Notes: generated from the sequence alone by a model not told the origin. A DNA stretch of 64,000 bases from Lepraria neglecta (GCA_033220425.1 CM065651.1:3100001-3164000); one strand, 5' to 3'. Counted from the stretch's first letter, positions 21,605-33,395 are shown. Program-made: numbers and translations.

Positions 21605-24600
21605 ATGGCTAATACCCACGACATCGGCGAGTCCGGATCCAGCGATGACGACTCAATATCCCTTGCATCAACTGTGGCCAGCACTCACGCGGAAGACGAT
21701 ATCTACGAAATCGAGACCATCGTAGCTGAAGAAACTATCGATCAAGTCACATGGTATCTCGTCAAGTGGAAAGGGTATTCCGAGGACCGCAATACTTGGG
21801 AGCCCAAGGAGCAATTTAACTCGGACGAGATCTTTAAAGAATGGAATGAACGTCAGACGCGTATTTCGAGAGGCCGGGAGAAGCCTTTTGACGTTGAAGC
21901 CTGGCTTGAACGGCAAGTCCAGCTTGAGCAGGATGCTGAGAAACGGAAGTGGAGGCGTCAGAGGAGGAGGCGGAGGAGGAGAAGGCTGAATTTAGATCCA
22001 GATGCCCGACCGTCGAACTCTAAAGATAACGATCAAGCATCACCAGATAAGGAAATCAGCAGTTCTCTCCATCAGTACTCATCATCAAGCGCTTCGACTA
22101 GCAGTCCACCTACGGCACAGGCTGCTCAAAGACCAACAGCCTCATGGACCAATGAGGAGAAAAGCATGCTCGAGAAAGGCCTTAAAGAAGCGCGAAGGCC
22201 TAAGTTCAACGAGATACTCGGATGGTATGGTAATCGGGGTACGATAAACCGCGTCTTGAAGGGCAAAACCCCAAGAGACCTACGCCAAAAGACGGAAGAG
22301 CTCCGGCAAGAGTTCGTCATTGTAGGGAAAGAGCCGCCGGATTATTACCTTGATACGCTTCCTCAACCCCTAAGAAGAGCGAAGGCTAGGGATAGTAGCC
22401 GCCATAGTGACCGTATCTCCGGGGAAGAGGCCTCCAGCGATAGTGAGAGAAAGATCGACTCAATGTTGGAGGAGATCAAAGAGAAGGCCCTCAAGAAGAG
22501 ATCAACCTCTAAGCCGAAGGCTACTCCGAAGAAGATGACGATGACGCCCGCACTTCCTAAGGAAGCCAGGAAGGAGACTTCACCCCCGAAGAAGCCTGAT
22601 ATCACCAGTAAGGAGCCAGGTGCAAGCACTTCTCGTCCCGACGCGCCGAACAAGAGCAAAGCTCCTCCCAAGAACCCTATTACAGAAGCAAGGATCAACA
22701 GCCCTGAGAAGCCAACACGAGATCCTGTGCGAACAGACACGTCTGATCGCAGGGCAATTGAGCCCGCGAAACAAGCGAATCCCCCGGCTCAGGGCCAGAG
22801 AGCACCAAATACTGCTCGGATGGGCGCCATAGGAAGCGGGCCTGCACGCCTACCTTCGGCCAAAACAGTTGCGAATCCCGCTGAGAAAACCCGAAAGCCT
22901 GGTGTCGGCGGGATTGATCCCGGGATTAGTTGGAAAACAGAGCCTAAGCGGAGGAAGACTTTGCCAACCGCAAACACAGAGGAGCCCGGAACCCGGTTCA
23001 CGAAGCTCTCGATCCAAAACACGGTGATGAAGTCAAGACGCAATGAGCCAGCGCCCAACCGGGATAATCTGATTTTTCTGGATCCGAAAACCGGTAAAAC
23101 ACTAAAACCAGAGTCCAAAACCAGCGCTGTAGTAGAAAGAACGAAGACACCGTTTCAAGAATTCCAAGAGAAACTTGATGCTGAGAAGGCTAAAGACCGG
23201 CGGATCAAGGAGTCTCAAGGGGAAAGAACCGATGGTGATGCCATGCTTGTGGATGAAAACCGTCAAAACAGGGATAATCGTGGGCCAGGAATTGATAGCG
23301 ATGCCATTCTTGTAGATAACAACCGTCAAACTAGGAAGTCTCAAAGGACCGGAATTGGAAAACTTGCTGATGAGAAGGCTAAAGACCGCCAGACCAAGGA
23401 CTCTCAAGGGGCAGGAATTTATGGTGATACCACCCTCATGGATGAACCTGAGGAACCTGTTGCTTCAATCAAGGGTCCTAAATCGAGTGAAGCTGACAAG
23501 TCTTCACGAGCTTCCCAAAATATGGAACCCAAATTAGGGCCATCACCGCCGCCGGTCACAGTGAAGTTTCGTCAACCTCCTAAGGCTCACACGTTCTCGG
23601 ATCCAGCCCCTGAACTTCCACTGGATGCGCCAACGGCCCCAAAGAAAAGCACGGAGAGATCAGCCAAGTTGCCCTTACAAGGCTACGTTGAGCGCTCGAC
23701 GCTGTCTACTTCTAGTACCACCGCTAAGTCAAATCCCTCACTTGCACCATACGACACTGCATTCGCCCTGATGAACAATCCTTCGATAGAGCAAAGACAC
23801 GTGTTGGCGTCATTGTGGGACCAGAACTGTATCATAGGAGATCTGCGGCTTGGAGCAGTTGGAAGCCAAGGCGTGGAGAAAATCAATGTGAAGTTCCTGG
23901 GTCTTAACTTCGAGATGCACAGATTGCTCTTGACTATCAAGATCGAGCCTAGGACGATGTATTTTGACTTCACGAAGTCATGTCGGGCTAGCGAATGCCA
24001 GAATTACTTCCTCACGGTCAGTACAGAGCAGCGGTTGCGTCCCCTGCTTGCTGTGTTCCAAGGGTATGCTGACCTAGACTATATATCAGGATCCCTCTAA
24101 GTACCTTGGCTCGGGGTTTATCGTCCCCTATTCATACACTGAATATGCTACCGAACGACTAGCAGAGAATCTAGCGATGACTCTGTCCTGTGGCCTTTTC
24201 TTGGCCCGAAACTTCACTATGATCATGTATCCGGCTGGGGCCAGTGCTTGGGGTTTTCTGGATAGGAATTTGCCAGCAGTACCCGAAGGCACTCTCTTGA
24301 GATTTATCATTCGTCAACCTCTAGCAGAGCAACTGGCCGGTGAAGACTTGATCATTGATCGGCTTGCAACCCAGAATTCTGACCGCCTGGCTGAGATCAG
24401 GACCCACGTCAGAGATAACCCAATCCAAGCCGATGAGAAGAGCATCAATGTGGTGTTCCGTGATATGTTTGAGATTGAGTACGACCGTCTTGTTGCACAG
24501 AATGGCCAGCAGAGGTACTCCGCAGCAGGTACGTACATTTTGGGGCGCAAGATGTGTTTTGGAATTAATCATGGGGATCTTCCCCCTTTTCCTTACAAGT

Positions 24601-26589
24601 TGGGAGGCATCTATCCTGTTGTATGCAACCATTTCGTGGTCCGAAGACATGTCTTTGGAGTAAAAGGCGGGACCTTGCCCTCTTTCCTATGAATTTTGGA
24701 GGCATCTGTTCTATTTGTATGCAACCATTCCGTGGTACTAAGATATGTTTGCAACACAAGGCGGGAGTTTGCCGCCTTTTCTGCTCCTAACAGCTGTCTC
24801 GCATCATAGAGGACTTACCTCGAAAGGGTATGCTGACATACAAACCTGCTGCAGACATCTTCTTCCTGTGTTTCATTCCGCAAGGCTGCGAGCTTTACGA
24901 GCCAGACCCTGCGAAGCGTATGGCACTACGAACGCGGACTTCAGAAGAGCATGACTGCTTCATTGAATATCTTGAGGCAAACGGAGCGGAAGAAATATAC
25001 AGTATGTACATTTTCGTTATAATTGAGGGGAAAGGGCATGTTTCGGGAGCAGTTGTAGGGAATTTGTCCCTTATATGCTCCCAACCCCTGTCTCTTAACC
25101 CATCCACGAACTTGCAAAGGAGATTTTGACTCCAACATATCTACAGGTATGCAGGATAAAGGCTCCATTGACGTACAGAATAATGGCGCGTGGAACTACT
25201 TTATCAACAATGTCAAGGCTGGCCAGGTTATAGTAAGTCCTTTTCTGGTCTCAACCGTCTGCAGTTCCAAGCGCCTAATCAATCTGCCAGTTCCATGACG
25301 CCTGTATCCGTATAGATCAAGTACCAAACCTAGCCAAATTTCTCCGCGAAGGCGCCATCAATGTCTGGAAAACATCCCTTTCACCTATGCATCCGGCAGA
25401 GAAACATCCTCACCTCGTACGCCTGTTTCCTCACGGTGGCGTCATCCTTCTGACCGGGTCTCTTATCCTCTATCGGCCGTACGAAGCCCTTAGGATCCTC
25501 ATGTGGTTCCGACGCATCCAGCTCCCAATGAAGCCATCTGGAACATGGAAGATTGCAGCGCGACCGCGCATTCGAGAGTGGCTACTAGACCTCATGGACG
25601 TCTGTGATGATACTAAGAGAGATATGTTCGGCCACGGTATACAGATCATTGCGGACATCTACACTGAGATTCTTTGGCTCTTCGAAACACCGGACCCTGA
25701 GGACAATGAGTTGATGTGCTATGACTATGATTATGAAATACCAACAGATGACGCACCGATTGTGACATCAGCCAGCCTGCGCGCTCTCCAGGAGCGTAAG
25801 GAATGGAAGGGCGATTCGCCCGAGAGCACAAAGATCGACCATGATAACATTAGACAGAATGATGACCTGCTCGTGCAGTGGTTTGCCGAATGGGCTGTAG
25901 TCAATCTGGAATCTTTCCGCAAATTCCACGCCGTACTTGGATACCCCAACGGCGACGAATTCGGCGACAAAGCGCTCAAAGCATATGAAAGAGGCTGGGG
26001 TCATATCGAAGTCCTTACAGCAGAAGAGTGCTTCAAACGACACAGCGTGACTTCACAAGAGAAACTCGACAAGATGGAGGCGGAGCGTCGACGCAAGGTC
26101 AGGGAACAGATTCCCATCAAGAAAGAGGAAGCACGAAAGGCACAGATAGAGGAACGACGGGCTGCTAAAGAGGCTCTCGAAATTCATTTGCAAGTGTTCA
26201 GGGATGCCGGGGCAATGGAGGGGGAGGTCACGGCGGCAGGACGTCAGTATCTGAGAGCCTCCGGTGCTACGGATAGAGAGGTCGATGACCGTGCCATCGA
26301 TATGGAGAGGGTGCTGGTCCCGAACCATTGGGATGAACCATATGAGGGCCCGAAAACCAACAGGGACGACGGAGACATCCCGATGAATGATCCTGATATG
26401 GGCGGCAAAGGTGGTGGTGAAGCCATTTCACGTCTAAGCAGTGCAATGGACACGGCAAGCGAAAGCGGCGGGGGAGGGAAGAAAAGGAGGATCGAACCTT
26501 CTCGGCATCGAAGGACGCAGAGTCGTTCGGGAGCGAGGATGAATGCGGGAGCAACCTCGGCGAATCAAGGCAAAGGAGCGAAAGGTTGA
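21605..26589 (+). CDS. chromodomain protein, possible Chp1-like heterochromatin factor
   Basis: Predicted 1460 residues in five exons: 21605-24016, 24090-24528, 24855-25001, 25147-25232 and 25291-26589. Residues about 34-85 are a chromodomain (YEIETIVAEETIDQ, WYLVKWKGYSEDRNTWEP) with the aromatic cage Tyr/Trp/Tyr that reads methylated lysine, usually H3K9me or H3K27me. A polyarginine stretch (RRQRRRRRRRR) near 120 and a helical block around 185-260 (LEKGLKEARRPKFNEILGW) follow, then about 400 disordered residues with two related repeats (AEKAKDRRIKESQGE and DEKAKDRQTKDSQGA). The C-terminal half is globular (IIGDLRLGAVGS, FLGLNFEMHRLLL, LSCGLFLARNFTMIMYPAG, then VIFHDACIRIDQVPNLAKFL and HLVRLFPHGGVILLTGSLI). 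The layout recalls S. pombe Chp1 of the RITS complex (chromodomain, then SPOC- and PIN-like folds), but that is inference. The tail is charged and glycine-rich. The ATG at 21605 is the first in frame. Confidence 0.85.
24535..24790 (+). repeat. degenerate tandem repeat inside an intron
   Basis: The second intron of the chromodomain gene (24529-24854, 326 nt) is several times longer than its neighbours because it holds about three decayed copies of an 85-95-bp unit. Each copy includes TGGAGGCATCT..TGT, then TGTATGCAACCATT.CGTGG, then AAGG.GGGA.CTTGCC. Copies 2 (from about 24605) and 3 (from about 24695) are clearest; copy 1 (24535-24600) is partial. Confidence 0.7.
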
Positions 26590-27271
26590 AGGATAGGTTA
26601 TATGGTATGGTTTGAGCTGAAAAGATGTCCCACGGGATTTCTTAGTAGTGACGAGATGATCTCAAAGCAGCTGTAGGATAGGATGGGATGGGATGGACAC
26701 AGATAGCATAAGCAAGGGCACTGAATGAAATGATTTCTATTACGAAGACGCATTCAGATGCTTCAGATGAAAGGCGACCACACAATCGTAGACTAACAGC
26801 AAAATGGTTGCAAAAAATGTCTCATCAGATTGTCCATTCACCAGCCACACAAGATTGCCTCAAGACCAACGCCTAGTGCCATTCCCGCGGCGAGTATGCA
26901 GTTAGAATTGTTAAGTGAGGGATGATCCACGGATTCGTGGGTGGAGGTTGGCCGTGGTGCCAGATGGAAGGCAAGAACCTGTGGATATCGCCCAATTTTT
27001 GGGAGCCAACAAGGGTAATTGCCTCTCGAAATGCCTCTTGACGAGCTTCTAACTTGCAAATATCTTCAAATCAGGGAGCCATGTCGGCGCAACTTCTATG
27101 CAAGAAAAGGCATTACATCTGAGTTGAAGGAAGTAAATTCGAGCGCATAGCCAGAACGGATCTCGCAAATCATTTTGAATAATCTTGAAGATGGTCCTCT
27201 AGATGGGGTTCGTGTCTAGCTATGGAGCGGTCACATCCCGGTACTCGTACTCTCATGGGCATGGCGAGATT
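26590..27271. other. intergenic between convergent genes
   Basis: About 680 bases between the 3' ends of the chromodomain gene and the phosphatase-like gene. It holds the two 3' UTRs. A short GGGAT/GGGATGGGATGG run lies near 26680. No further gene supported. Confidence 0.45.
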
Positions 27272-28899
27272 TCAGCAATCCACGCAGAAATCCAACCCTT
27301 TGCTCGTCCCCATCCCACTATCAACAGATGACGACGCTGCACACAGCCCCGGCACCTTGCTTGCCCCCACCCCAACCAGCTCATCGAAATATCCCAGCAG
27401 CGTTTCCATAGGTAGCATATCCACGACCCCAAGGGCTGGGTATGAACTCCGCAGCACGACTCCACCCCATAATACCCTCACGAACCTCTCTTCCCCATCT
27501 CCACTTTTGTAGATCTCAAAGACGATTTCAGACCCAAGACCAGGCCATACCATCTCGTCTACTTGTAGTATCGATAGTAACATCGCTAAGCTGCCATCAT
27601 GCGCGACGTTGTGGCGGTATTTCACTGGACTAGCGGCGCTAATGCTGTCTCTGATGTTTTGCGCCAGTTCGGCGATAAAGACGCCATAGGAGAGGGTGGC
27701 GGCTCGGAGGCTGTAGGGTGAGGAGCGGTAGAGGTAGTCGTATTCGTAGAGACCGAGGCGGAAGACTGAGGAGGCGAGGTCGGGGGTTATGCAGAGGGTG
27801 GGGTTGGAGATCTGTGGGGTGTCAGTGCTGTAAAGGATTGAGGGGATGGTATGGGGGAACGGACGTTGCATGGTAGCGGCTTGTTGTGGCAGAGACGGGA
27901 GGAGAGATTGTCGAAGTAGTGGTCCCAGGATTGGTGGAAGCCTGGGTCGGTGGGTGGGACGCCTGAGATACTGTCGAGTGTGGAGAAGAGGGGTTGGGAG
28001 GCTGTTAGGTGGGCTGTCCAGTTGGGACTTGTACCGCCCACGCCGTAGGAATTGTATAAACCGGTCCCGGCAGCGCAAGTATAGGTAGGCTCAAGGGAAT
28101 CAACGCTAGCTGGCTGAATCGACAGTGGAACGTCCGTAGTTGAGTTGTACATCGCATCCACAACCATACCAGCCACTTGAGAAGTAATAACATTGTTCGT
28201 AACCCTGTATGTAAGCTCGTCGCCAGGCTCATCCGGCAAGAAACCAAGCAGGTCGTGATATAAATCGTAAAGGTCCTTGCCATGCTGCCAGCTATCGTCC
28301 AGCCCTCCTCTCGTGATCTGTGGGAACTGACAAGTGCCATTGAAGCCTTGTGGAGCGAATGGATTTGAGGGACTTGTATAGACAGACCAGTATACTGAGG
28401 CTGAGCCGTTGCCGACTAGGTTTAGAGGTTTGCCATAGTAGAAGAGTCCTTCGTCGCTACAGTCCCATGTGTAGGATTCTCGGGGGAATGTGTTGGCTGC
28501 ATAGGGGGTGCGTTTATGGTGTCTGTGGATGACTTCGACGTATTTCAGCGTGTAGTTTTCCGGAGGTTTCAGATATTCTGCCCTGTTCACATGTGGCATG
28601 TTGCAGTAGTCATATCCTCCATAGTAGCCGTTGCTTGCCGGCGCATACGAATTGTTGAATATGAAACCGTACACGTCGTTGCCATTGATTACGGTGTCGA
28701 GGTCGTTGATTTGGTTTAGGGTAGGAGGGTGCCATAGGGTGTCAATACTTGAGAAATTTTGGGCGTCAAGAACGGTCAGGTAGCCGAAGGTCGGTAAGAT
28801 CCACTGGTTGATGAGCATACCGATGCTGACAATGAGATACAGTGACGACCCAAGGGCAAGGAGGAGCAGGAGCCAGGCGAGAACAGGGACATGGTTCAT
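27272..28899 (-). CDS. membrane-anchored histidine-phosphatase-superfamily (acid phosphatase-like) protein
   Basis: Predicted 524 residues in two exons (28899-27865 and 27811-27272), joined across a 53-nt intron with an unusual GTCCGT donor. Residues 6-30 are a hydrophobic helix (VLAWLLLLLALGSSLYLIV) acting as signal or anchor. The branch-2 histidine phosphatase motif is at about 127 (EVIHRHHKRTPYAANTF): the RH..R.P core is kept, with His replacing the usual Gly after the catalytic His. The second active-site element is the HD pair in VAHDGSLAMLL at about 415. Many Asn-x-Ser/Thr sites (NYTL, NGSAS, NGTC, NSTT, NWTA, NLSS) and cysteines fit a secreted or lumenal enzyme. The family includes phytases, acid phosphatases and lysophosphatidic-acid phosphatases; the substrate is unknown. 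It is transcribed divergently from the gene at 29514. Confidence 0.85.
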
Positions 28900-29513
28900 C
28901 GCTTGTGAGGCCTGTGGCCATGATAATCATGTGAACAGTGGGAGAGAAGGTGATACAAGTTGTCAAGAATTGCTATCAGCTAGAAGGTCAACGTGCAGCT
29001 CTGACTGGCTGAGCATATCGCTCCCAATTGCGGTGCCATTGGAGGCTATTGGGGAGTGTATAGCCCACAAGGCAGTAGGTTGAGGTCGTCTCTCTCCGGA
29101 CCGAAGTTTCTTTTGTTTCGGAGAGCCTCAAGATTATTGTGACACACTTTCAAGAGCATCGGGCCAGTCCTCTCACTAAGGTAGCCCGTGAAAGCTGACA
29201 AAAACGGGTAAAGCGTTGATCGAAATGCCAAGATATTCTTCATGAGGACATATTCGCGAGATCTGCAGCTGTGCTCCTGAGACTATCAGACATCCAGAAG
29301 ATGGCGTAGTGGGGTTGACGTCTCCTGTGCAAAGGTATAAGTAGAGCTCTCTTGTACCCAAATCTCTCCATCCAACCTTTCTCTATCAGCTTATCGAGAT
29401 TTCGATATTGTATTTACCTAATCTCAAACAGTAAATCGTTTCTTGTACCTACAAACTCTCTCAATTGAAGCAATCCATACTCTAGTCTATCCATTGAGCT
29501 TTAACTGCCCACC
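28900..29513. other. shared divergent promoter region
   Basis: About 610 bases between the phosphatase-like gene (minus) and the gene at 29514 (plus). A pyrimidine-rich plus-strand leader (29360-29510) precedes the 29514 ATG. A TATAAG-like box lies at about 29336. No other gene supported. Confidence 0.45.
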
Positions 29514-31114
29514 ATGGGACCCGTCGTGAAACTCATCGGCTCGGGCATTGGCCTCGTCTCGGAGGCCATGGCAGCACGCAAGGAACGGAAAGAAAGGTCA
29601 AAATCCCCTGCACCGAGGCAACCGAGCGCCAGCGGCGAGAACGTCCCTCTATACGCGCCGCCTTCCTACAACTCTTTGGATCCGAACTCCACACAATACG
29701 GGCTTGTCGAAACGGCCAACGAACAGCAAGCCAGAGAGCTCATTGAGAAGGGCCAAGCCGTGCCGGTCGACAATGCGTATGAAAGGCAGGTTGAGGAAGG
29801 TGAAGTTGATCAGGATGAGACATACTGGGAGCTTGACGAAGCTGTGGGGACCCTACAAGACCCAACATCAACTATTCTAGACGAGCAGCAACAGGGTGAT
29901 CATCAGAAACCCGACGTTCGTAAAATGGTGCAGAAATTCTTGACTGCACACCCAGCTCCCTCAATTCCTACACCGAAGGGGCCCCTACCATGTCCTGTCA
30001 TCCTCCCTCAACGGAGACCGCACACCAAAGCCCGTGGTTTCGTGCGGGCTTATGCCCCCGTACTGGAGGATGCTAGCATCGACCAAGATACATTCATGGA
30101 ATTCCTCAAGGTCTTTCATAGGGCTCAGCAGGTAAAGACCCGTCTCTGGTTCAAATTCCCCGGTTCAGATCCCCAAATGCACGGCTGTGCTAATCAAATG
30201 ACCCCTTTCAGGCCTCACCCGTCTTCTCTGTCATCTTCGTCGCCGGCCACCTGATCGGCTACGTCCCCTCCGTAACAGCAATGGCAGCCGCAACTAGTAT
30301 ACAAGTTGCTGCCGGAACTGCTATAGGCCTCCAACGCATTCATAGGTACGGTCTCTTCCCCTTTCTCCATATGATTATACTCTAACCTTCCTACAGAACC
30401 AACACCTTCCTCGACGAAATAAACGACCATTTCTTCCACCCCCGTGGCGTCCACGCCCTCCTAATGTCTTACAAACCAGAGCGTTCTACCTTCTCCTCCG
30501 CCCAAGTCGACATCTCGCACACCATCACGTCCTCGGTCACTAAACCTGAAAGCATGGGCGGCAAGATAAAAGATAACATGAAGTTCACAACGGGAAAGAC
30601 ATACACAGAGATGGAACTACCAGCTTCCGCGCCCCTCATCTTCCCCGATCTGGATGCTGCGGCTGATGCCGACGAAGACACCGAGGATGCCAAGAAGAAA
30701 CAGAACTTCTTCAAAAAGGGCAATAAATTCGTAGGCGAATACATGGACCGCCGCGCCCAAGCCGAATACGGCTACGAAAACCCCAACTCCCAACTCTCAG
30801 TCCCCGACCAAAAGCCCTTCGCATCTCGCTATTCAGACCCAACACATCCTGCCAGCAGCGGCAGCTTGATTAGCTTGGTCACGGGTGGCAAAGTCGATCC
30901 TAAAGGCATACGTCAGGGAAGGAGGCAGGCGAAGGGGCCTAGGGGGCCAGTGGGGAGACTGAGAAAGGCGACGGGGACAGATAAGCCGATTAAGAAGTTG
31001 ATTAGGCAGAATGTGGTTTATTTGATGATTGTTAATTTGCCGAGTGAGGAGGAGATGGCTGCTGCGAGGGCGGAAATGGAGAGGGAGAAGATGGAGAAAG
31101 AGAAGAGCAAATAG
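29514..31114 (+). CDS. conserved-looking fungal protein of unknown function
   Basis: Predicted 489 residues in three exons (29514-30131, 30212-30345 and 30397-31114). The N-terminus is helical and amphipathic (VVKLIGSGIGLVSEAMAAR). A proline-rich part follows (PLYAPPSYNSLDP), then GFVRAYAPVLEDASIDQDTF. Exon 2 encodes the only clearly hydrophobic stretch (FSVIFVAGHLIGYVPSV, then AAATSIQVAAGTAIGL). After it come SYKPERSTFSSAQVDIS, YTEMELPASAPLIFPDLD and a basic, charged C-terminus. I believe this pattern recurs in filamentous fungi but cannot name the family. Both introns are short (80 and 51 nt) and keep the frame. Confidence 0.75.
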
Positions 31115-31659
31115 AAGTATTTGTAGGGTGCTGGTGAGCTATATTCGCATGTACATAGAAGGCGTGGATTTACGACAGTTCCTGTCTAGGCATCTTCGCT
31201 ATATAGTGTCCCCATTTGACTACCAGATTGAGTGATATGACTGCTACAGTCATCACAAGTCCCCGGCCGCTTCTGCCAGCGTGTGCCAGAAACATGGAAT
31301 GCGGCTTTACAACTACGTCACTGGTGGCCAACACTACTCCCGATTAAACCAGCTCTTCCAGCTCTGGCCTCATACTATACGCCGACTGATTTCAAACAGG
31401 GGATTTTGAAAGGCAAGATACCCTTTGAACAATGCAAATTTTGCTCAGACAGAGCAGCGAAATTGGCAAATCATGCTCTGATCATGTTTACAATGGCGAG
31501 TTCGAAGGGTAAGATACCTATTGAATATAGTAACTTTCGCTCAGGCATCGATCTTTTTGCCTACTTAATGATGGATTGCATTAGTGGGTAGACGGCATGT
31601 CTTCTATCTAATATGGAATAGAGGCTAAGGAATGCATAGCCGCCATGTAAGCAACAACG
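31115..31659. other. intergenic with a degenerate direct repeat
   Basis: The plus frame 31283-31591 contains two copies of a ~45-base unit near 31411 and 31508 (translated KGKIPFEQCKFCS and KGKIPIEYSNFRS), about 97 bases apart. The frame is short and lacks a recognisable domain; I read it as a relic. Confidence 0.4.
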
Positions 31660-31664
31660 AGACT

Positions 31665-32112
31665 CCCAGGCACGCGGGGGAAAAAAAAATTGGCACCCCC
31701 TAACTGAAATGCGGAGAAGCTTTCCCGAGTAGGGAGTAAATTGCGATGTCTTCTCCAATTCCACCTATTCCACCAATATACCATACAAGGCTGCTCCGCT
31801 AATGGCTCAAGCCACCGCCCAAATTATATGTATGTCCAAACCCTAGAGGAGCGCCCTAGCACTGACCCATGTCGACGCACCTAATAACTTCCCTAGCCCA
31901 CCGCCGCCCAGGCGATAACAACACAGTAGTAGAACGCCCAAGCGATACAGCTCCGAACGTAGTTGAGCTTGCACTTCGCGACCTGCAGGGTTTATTTCTG
32001 GGGTGGATCCGTTCTGGCGAAGCCGCAAATAGACGTGCTTCTGGGATCCTTTGGTGGAGTCGCTTAATTTTAGTGAGGGGTGCCAAGTTTTTTCCCCCCC
32101 GCGAGCCAGGGT
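31665..32112. mobile_element. candidate MITE-like element with ~45-bp inverted ends
   Basis: The left end (CCCAGGCACGCGGGGGAAAA onward, then TTGGCACCCCCTAACTGAAAT) is matched, inverted, by the right end (reverse complement CCCTGGCTCGCGGGGG, then CTTGGCACCCCTCACTAAAAT). The interior of about 350 bases has no transposase frame. No clear target-site duplication could be fixed. The size and structure suggest a non-autonomous DNA transposon. Confidence 0.6.
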
Positions 32113-32343
32113 AAAAATTAGTTTGCCGTTCTGGGAACTGCTTCAGCACATAATAACTCCTCGACAATAGATCTTATCAAGAAATCTTTGATACATAAAT
32201 TATAGCTTGATTGATTTTGAGTAGTCTGCTCTGCGGTTGCGGGTTTATAACTCTATTATTCGTGGTGTTATTTAAGTACGCGATTAATTGCTCGCCCTTC
32301 CAGATCGGCAAACTTATTTTTACCCCGCGAGAGCCAGACTGAT
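32100..32343. mobile_element. second candidate MITE-like element abutting the first
   Basis: The left end (GCCAGGGTAAAAATTAGTTT then GCCGTTCTGG) is matched inverted by the right end at about 32300-32343 (CCAGATCGGCAAACTTATTT then TTACCCCGCGAG). The element is about 240 bases, AT-rich and non-coding. Its ends share the CTGGCTCGCGGGG-like and GG(G)TAAAAA-like words with the neighbouring element, so both probably belong to one family, possibly nested or arranged in tandem. Confidence 0.55.
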
Positions 32344-32364
32344 GGTATCGAGGATTGATTCAAT

Positions 32365-32575
32365 CAAGCTTCTTCGCATATTCTGGGATCCCGCCTTCTC
32401 TGCACGAGGCTTCAAGGGATGCTCTATCTATCCAATCGCGACCAATTGATGTCTAGATAGAGCCAGGGATGACAATTAACCTTCTTCTTCGCATCTTTTA
32501 TGCAGATAGAATCCTTCTCTGTACTCAAAAGGCATCTACCCACCCAATCGCAACCAAATTGCTTGGCTAAACTTG
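32365..32575. repeat. degenerate direct repeat of about 80 bp
   Basis: Two copies begin CTTCTTCGCAT near 32370 and 32488 and share CCTTCTCTG, then AAGGGATGC/AAAAGGCATC, then CTATC/CTACCC and CCAATCGC(G/A)ACCAA. The spacing is about 118 bases. No coding potential seen. Confidence 0.5.
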
Positions 32576-32579
32576 TTAT

Positions 32580-33395
32580 CGAAAGTCGTCAATAGCTGAT
32601 CGACAACATCGAAGGATCAATAGCCAGTGAAGTTGCGGCGGATGGATGATATCGCTGCTCGTAACATTCGTTCCGAGCAGGGCACACGGGGACCGATGTT
32701 ACTGTCTCGGTCTGCAAAGTTTATAAGCGACGAGACCTCATCTATCTCTAGCATTATTGACCACATACGCACAGGATCATAACATTTGTAAGTACCTGTG
32801 AACACTTCACTCCGAATATCCGACACAACGTGTCGCGGGTGGCCTCGGCATGCATCTAGAAAGAAGGTTGGGTATAAGCGTAACGATGTGAGTGGTACGT
32901 TCCTTTGCTTCGGTACGCCACTAAAACCACACCGAAATCCTCTCACAAAAGCTGATTCGACATCACCCATACAGATTGCCCAATTGATGACCGTTTCGAA
33001 CCGGGTCACCGCCCACGCAACATGACCATAGCGGCTACAAGGGCACTAGATCGTCCGCTATAATAGCGCTAGAAACGTCATGGAAGCAAAAAGTGGACAT
33101 GTTCAGATGCATTGCATGCTGAGTCCGAGAGATCTGCAATATACATATGCTAAGGGCTGTGGACTTGCATCCTTCAACAACTCATGTCTGACGCGTGGCT
33201 CTCGAGTACATAACGTAGTAGCCGCTCCTATTATTTTCCAACGTCTTTGGAAGACCCCGCCAGCTCTTTCAGTCCCATATGTGCCCTCTGCATTAGTTTC
33301 TAGTCGCGAGGGAATACATACATCCATATAAACCAGGCTCTCAGCCTGATCCCATTCTCTCAATATCTCCATCAAGAAAGAGCTGAGCAGCAATC
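32580..33395. other. intergenic, upstream region of the second sugar transporter
   Basis: About 800 bases without a supported gene. A minus frame (33009-32617, 130 codons) has no domain and I do not call it. The last 60 bases (AACCAGGCTC to ATCAAGAAAG) form the probable leader of the transporter. Confidence 0.4.

Noticed and set aside
32975-33020. GGTTCGAA-like word on the minus strand, resembling a tRNA T-arm
   Set aside because: The flanking bases do not form a cloverleaf: no acceptor stem, D-arm or anticodon arm of the right spacing. It is a short local palindrome.
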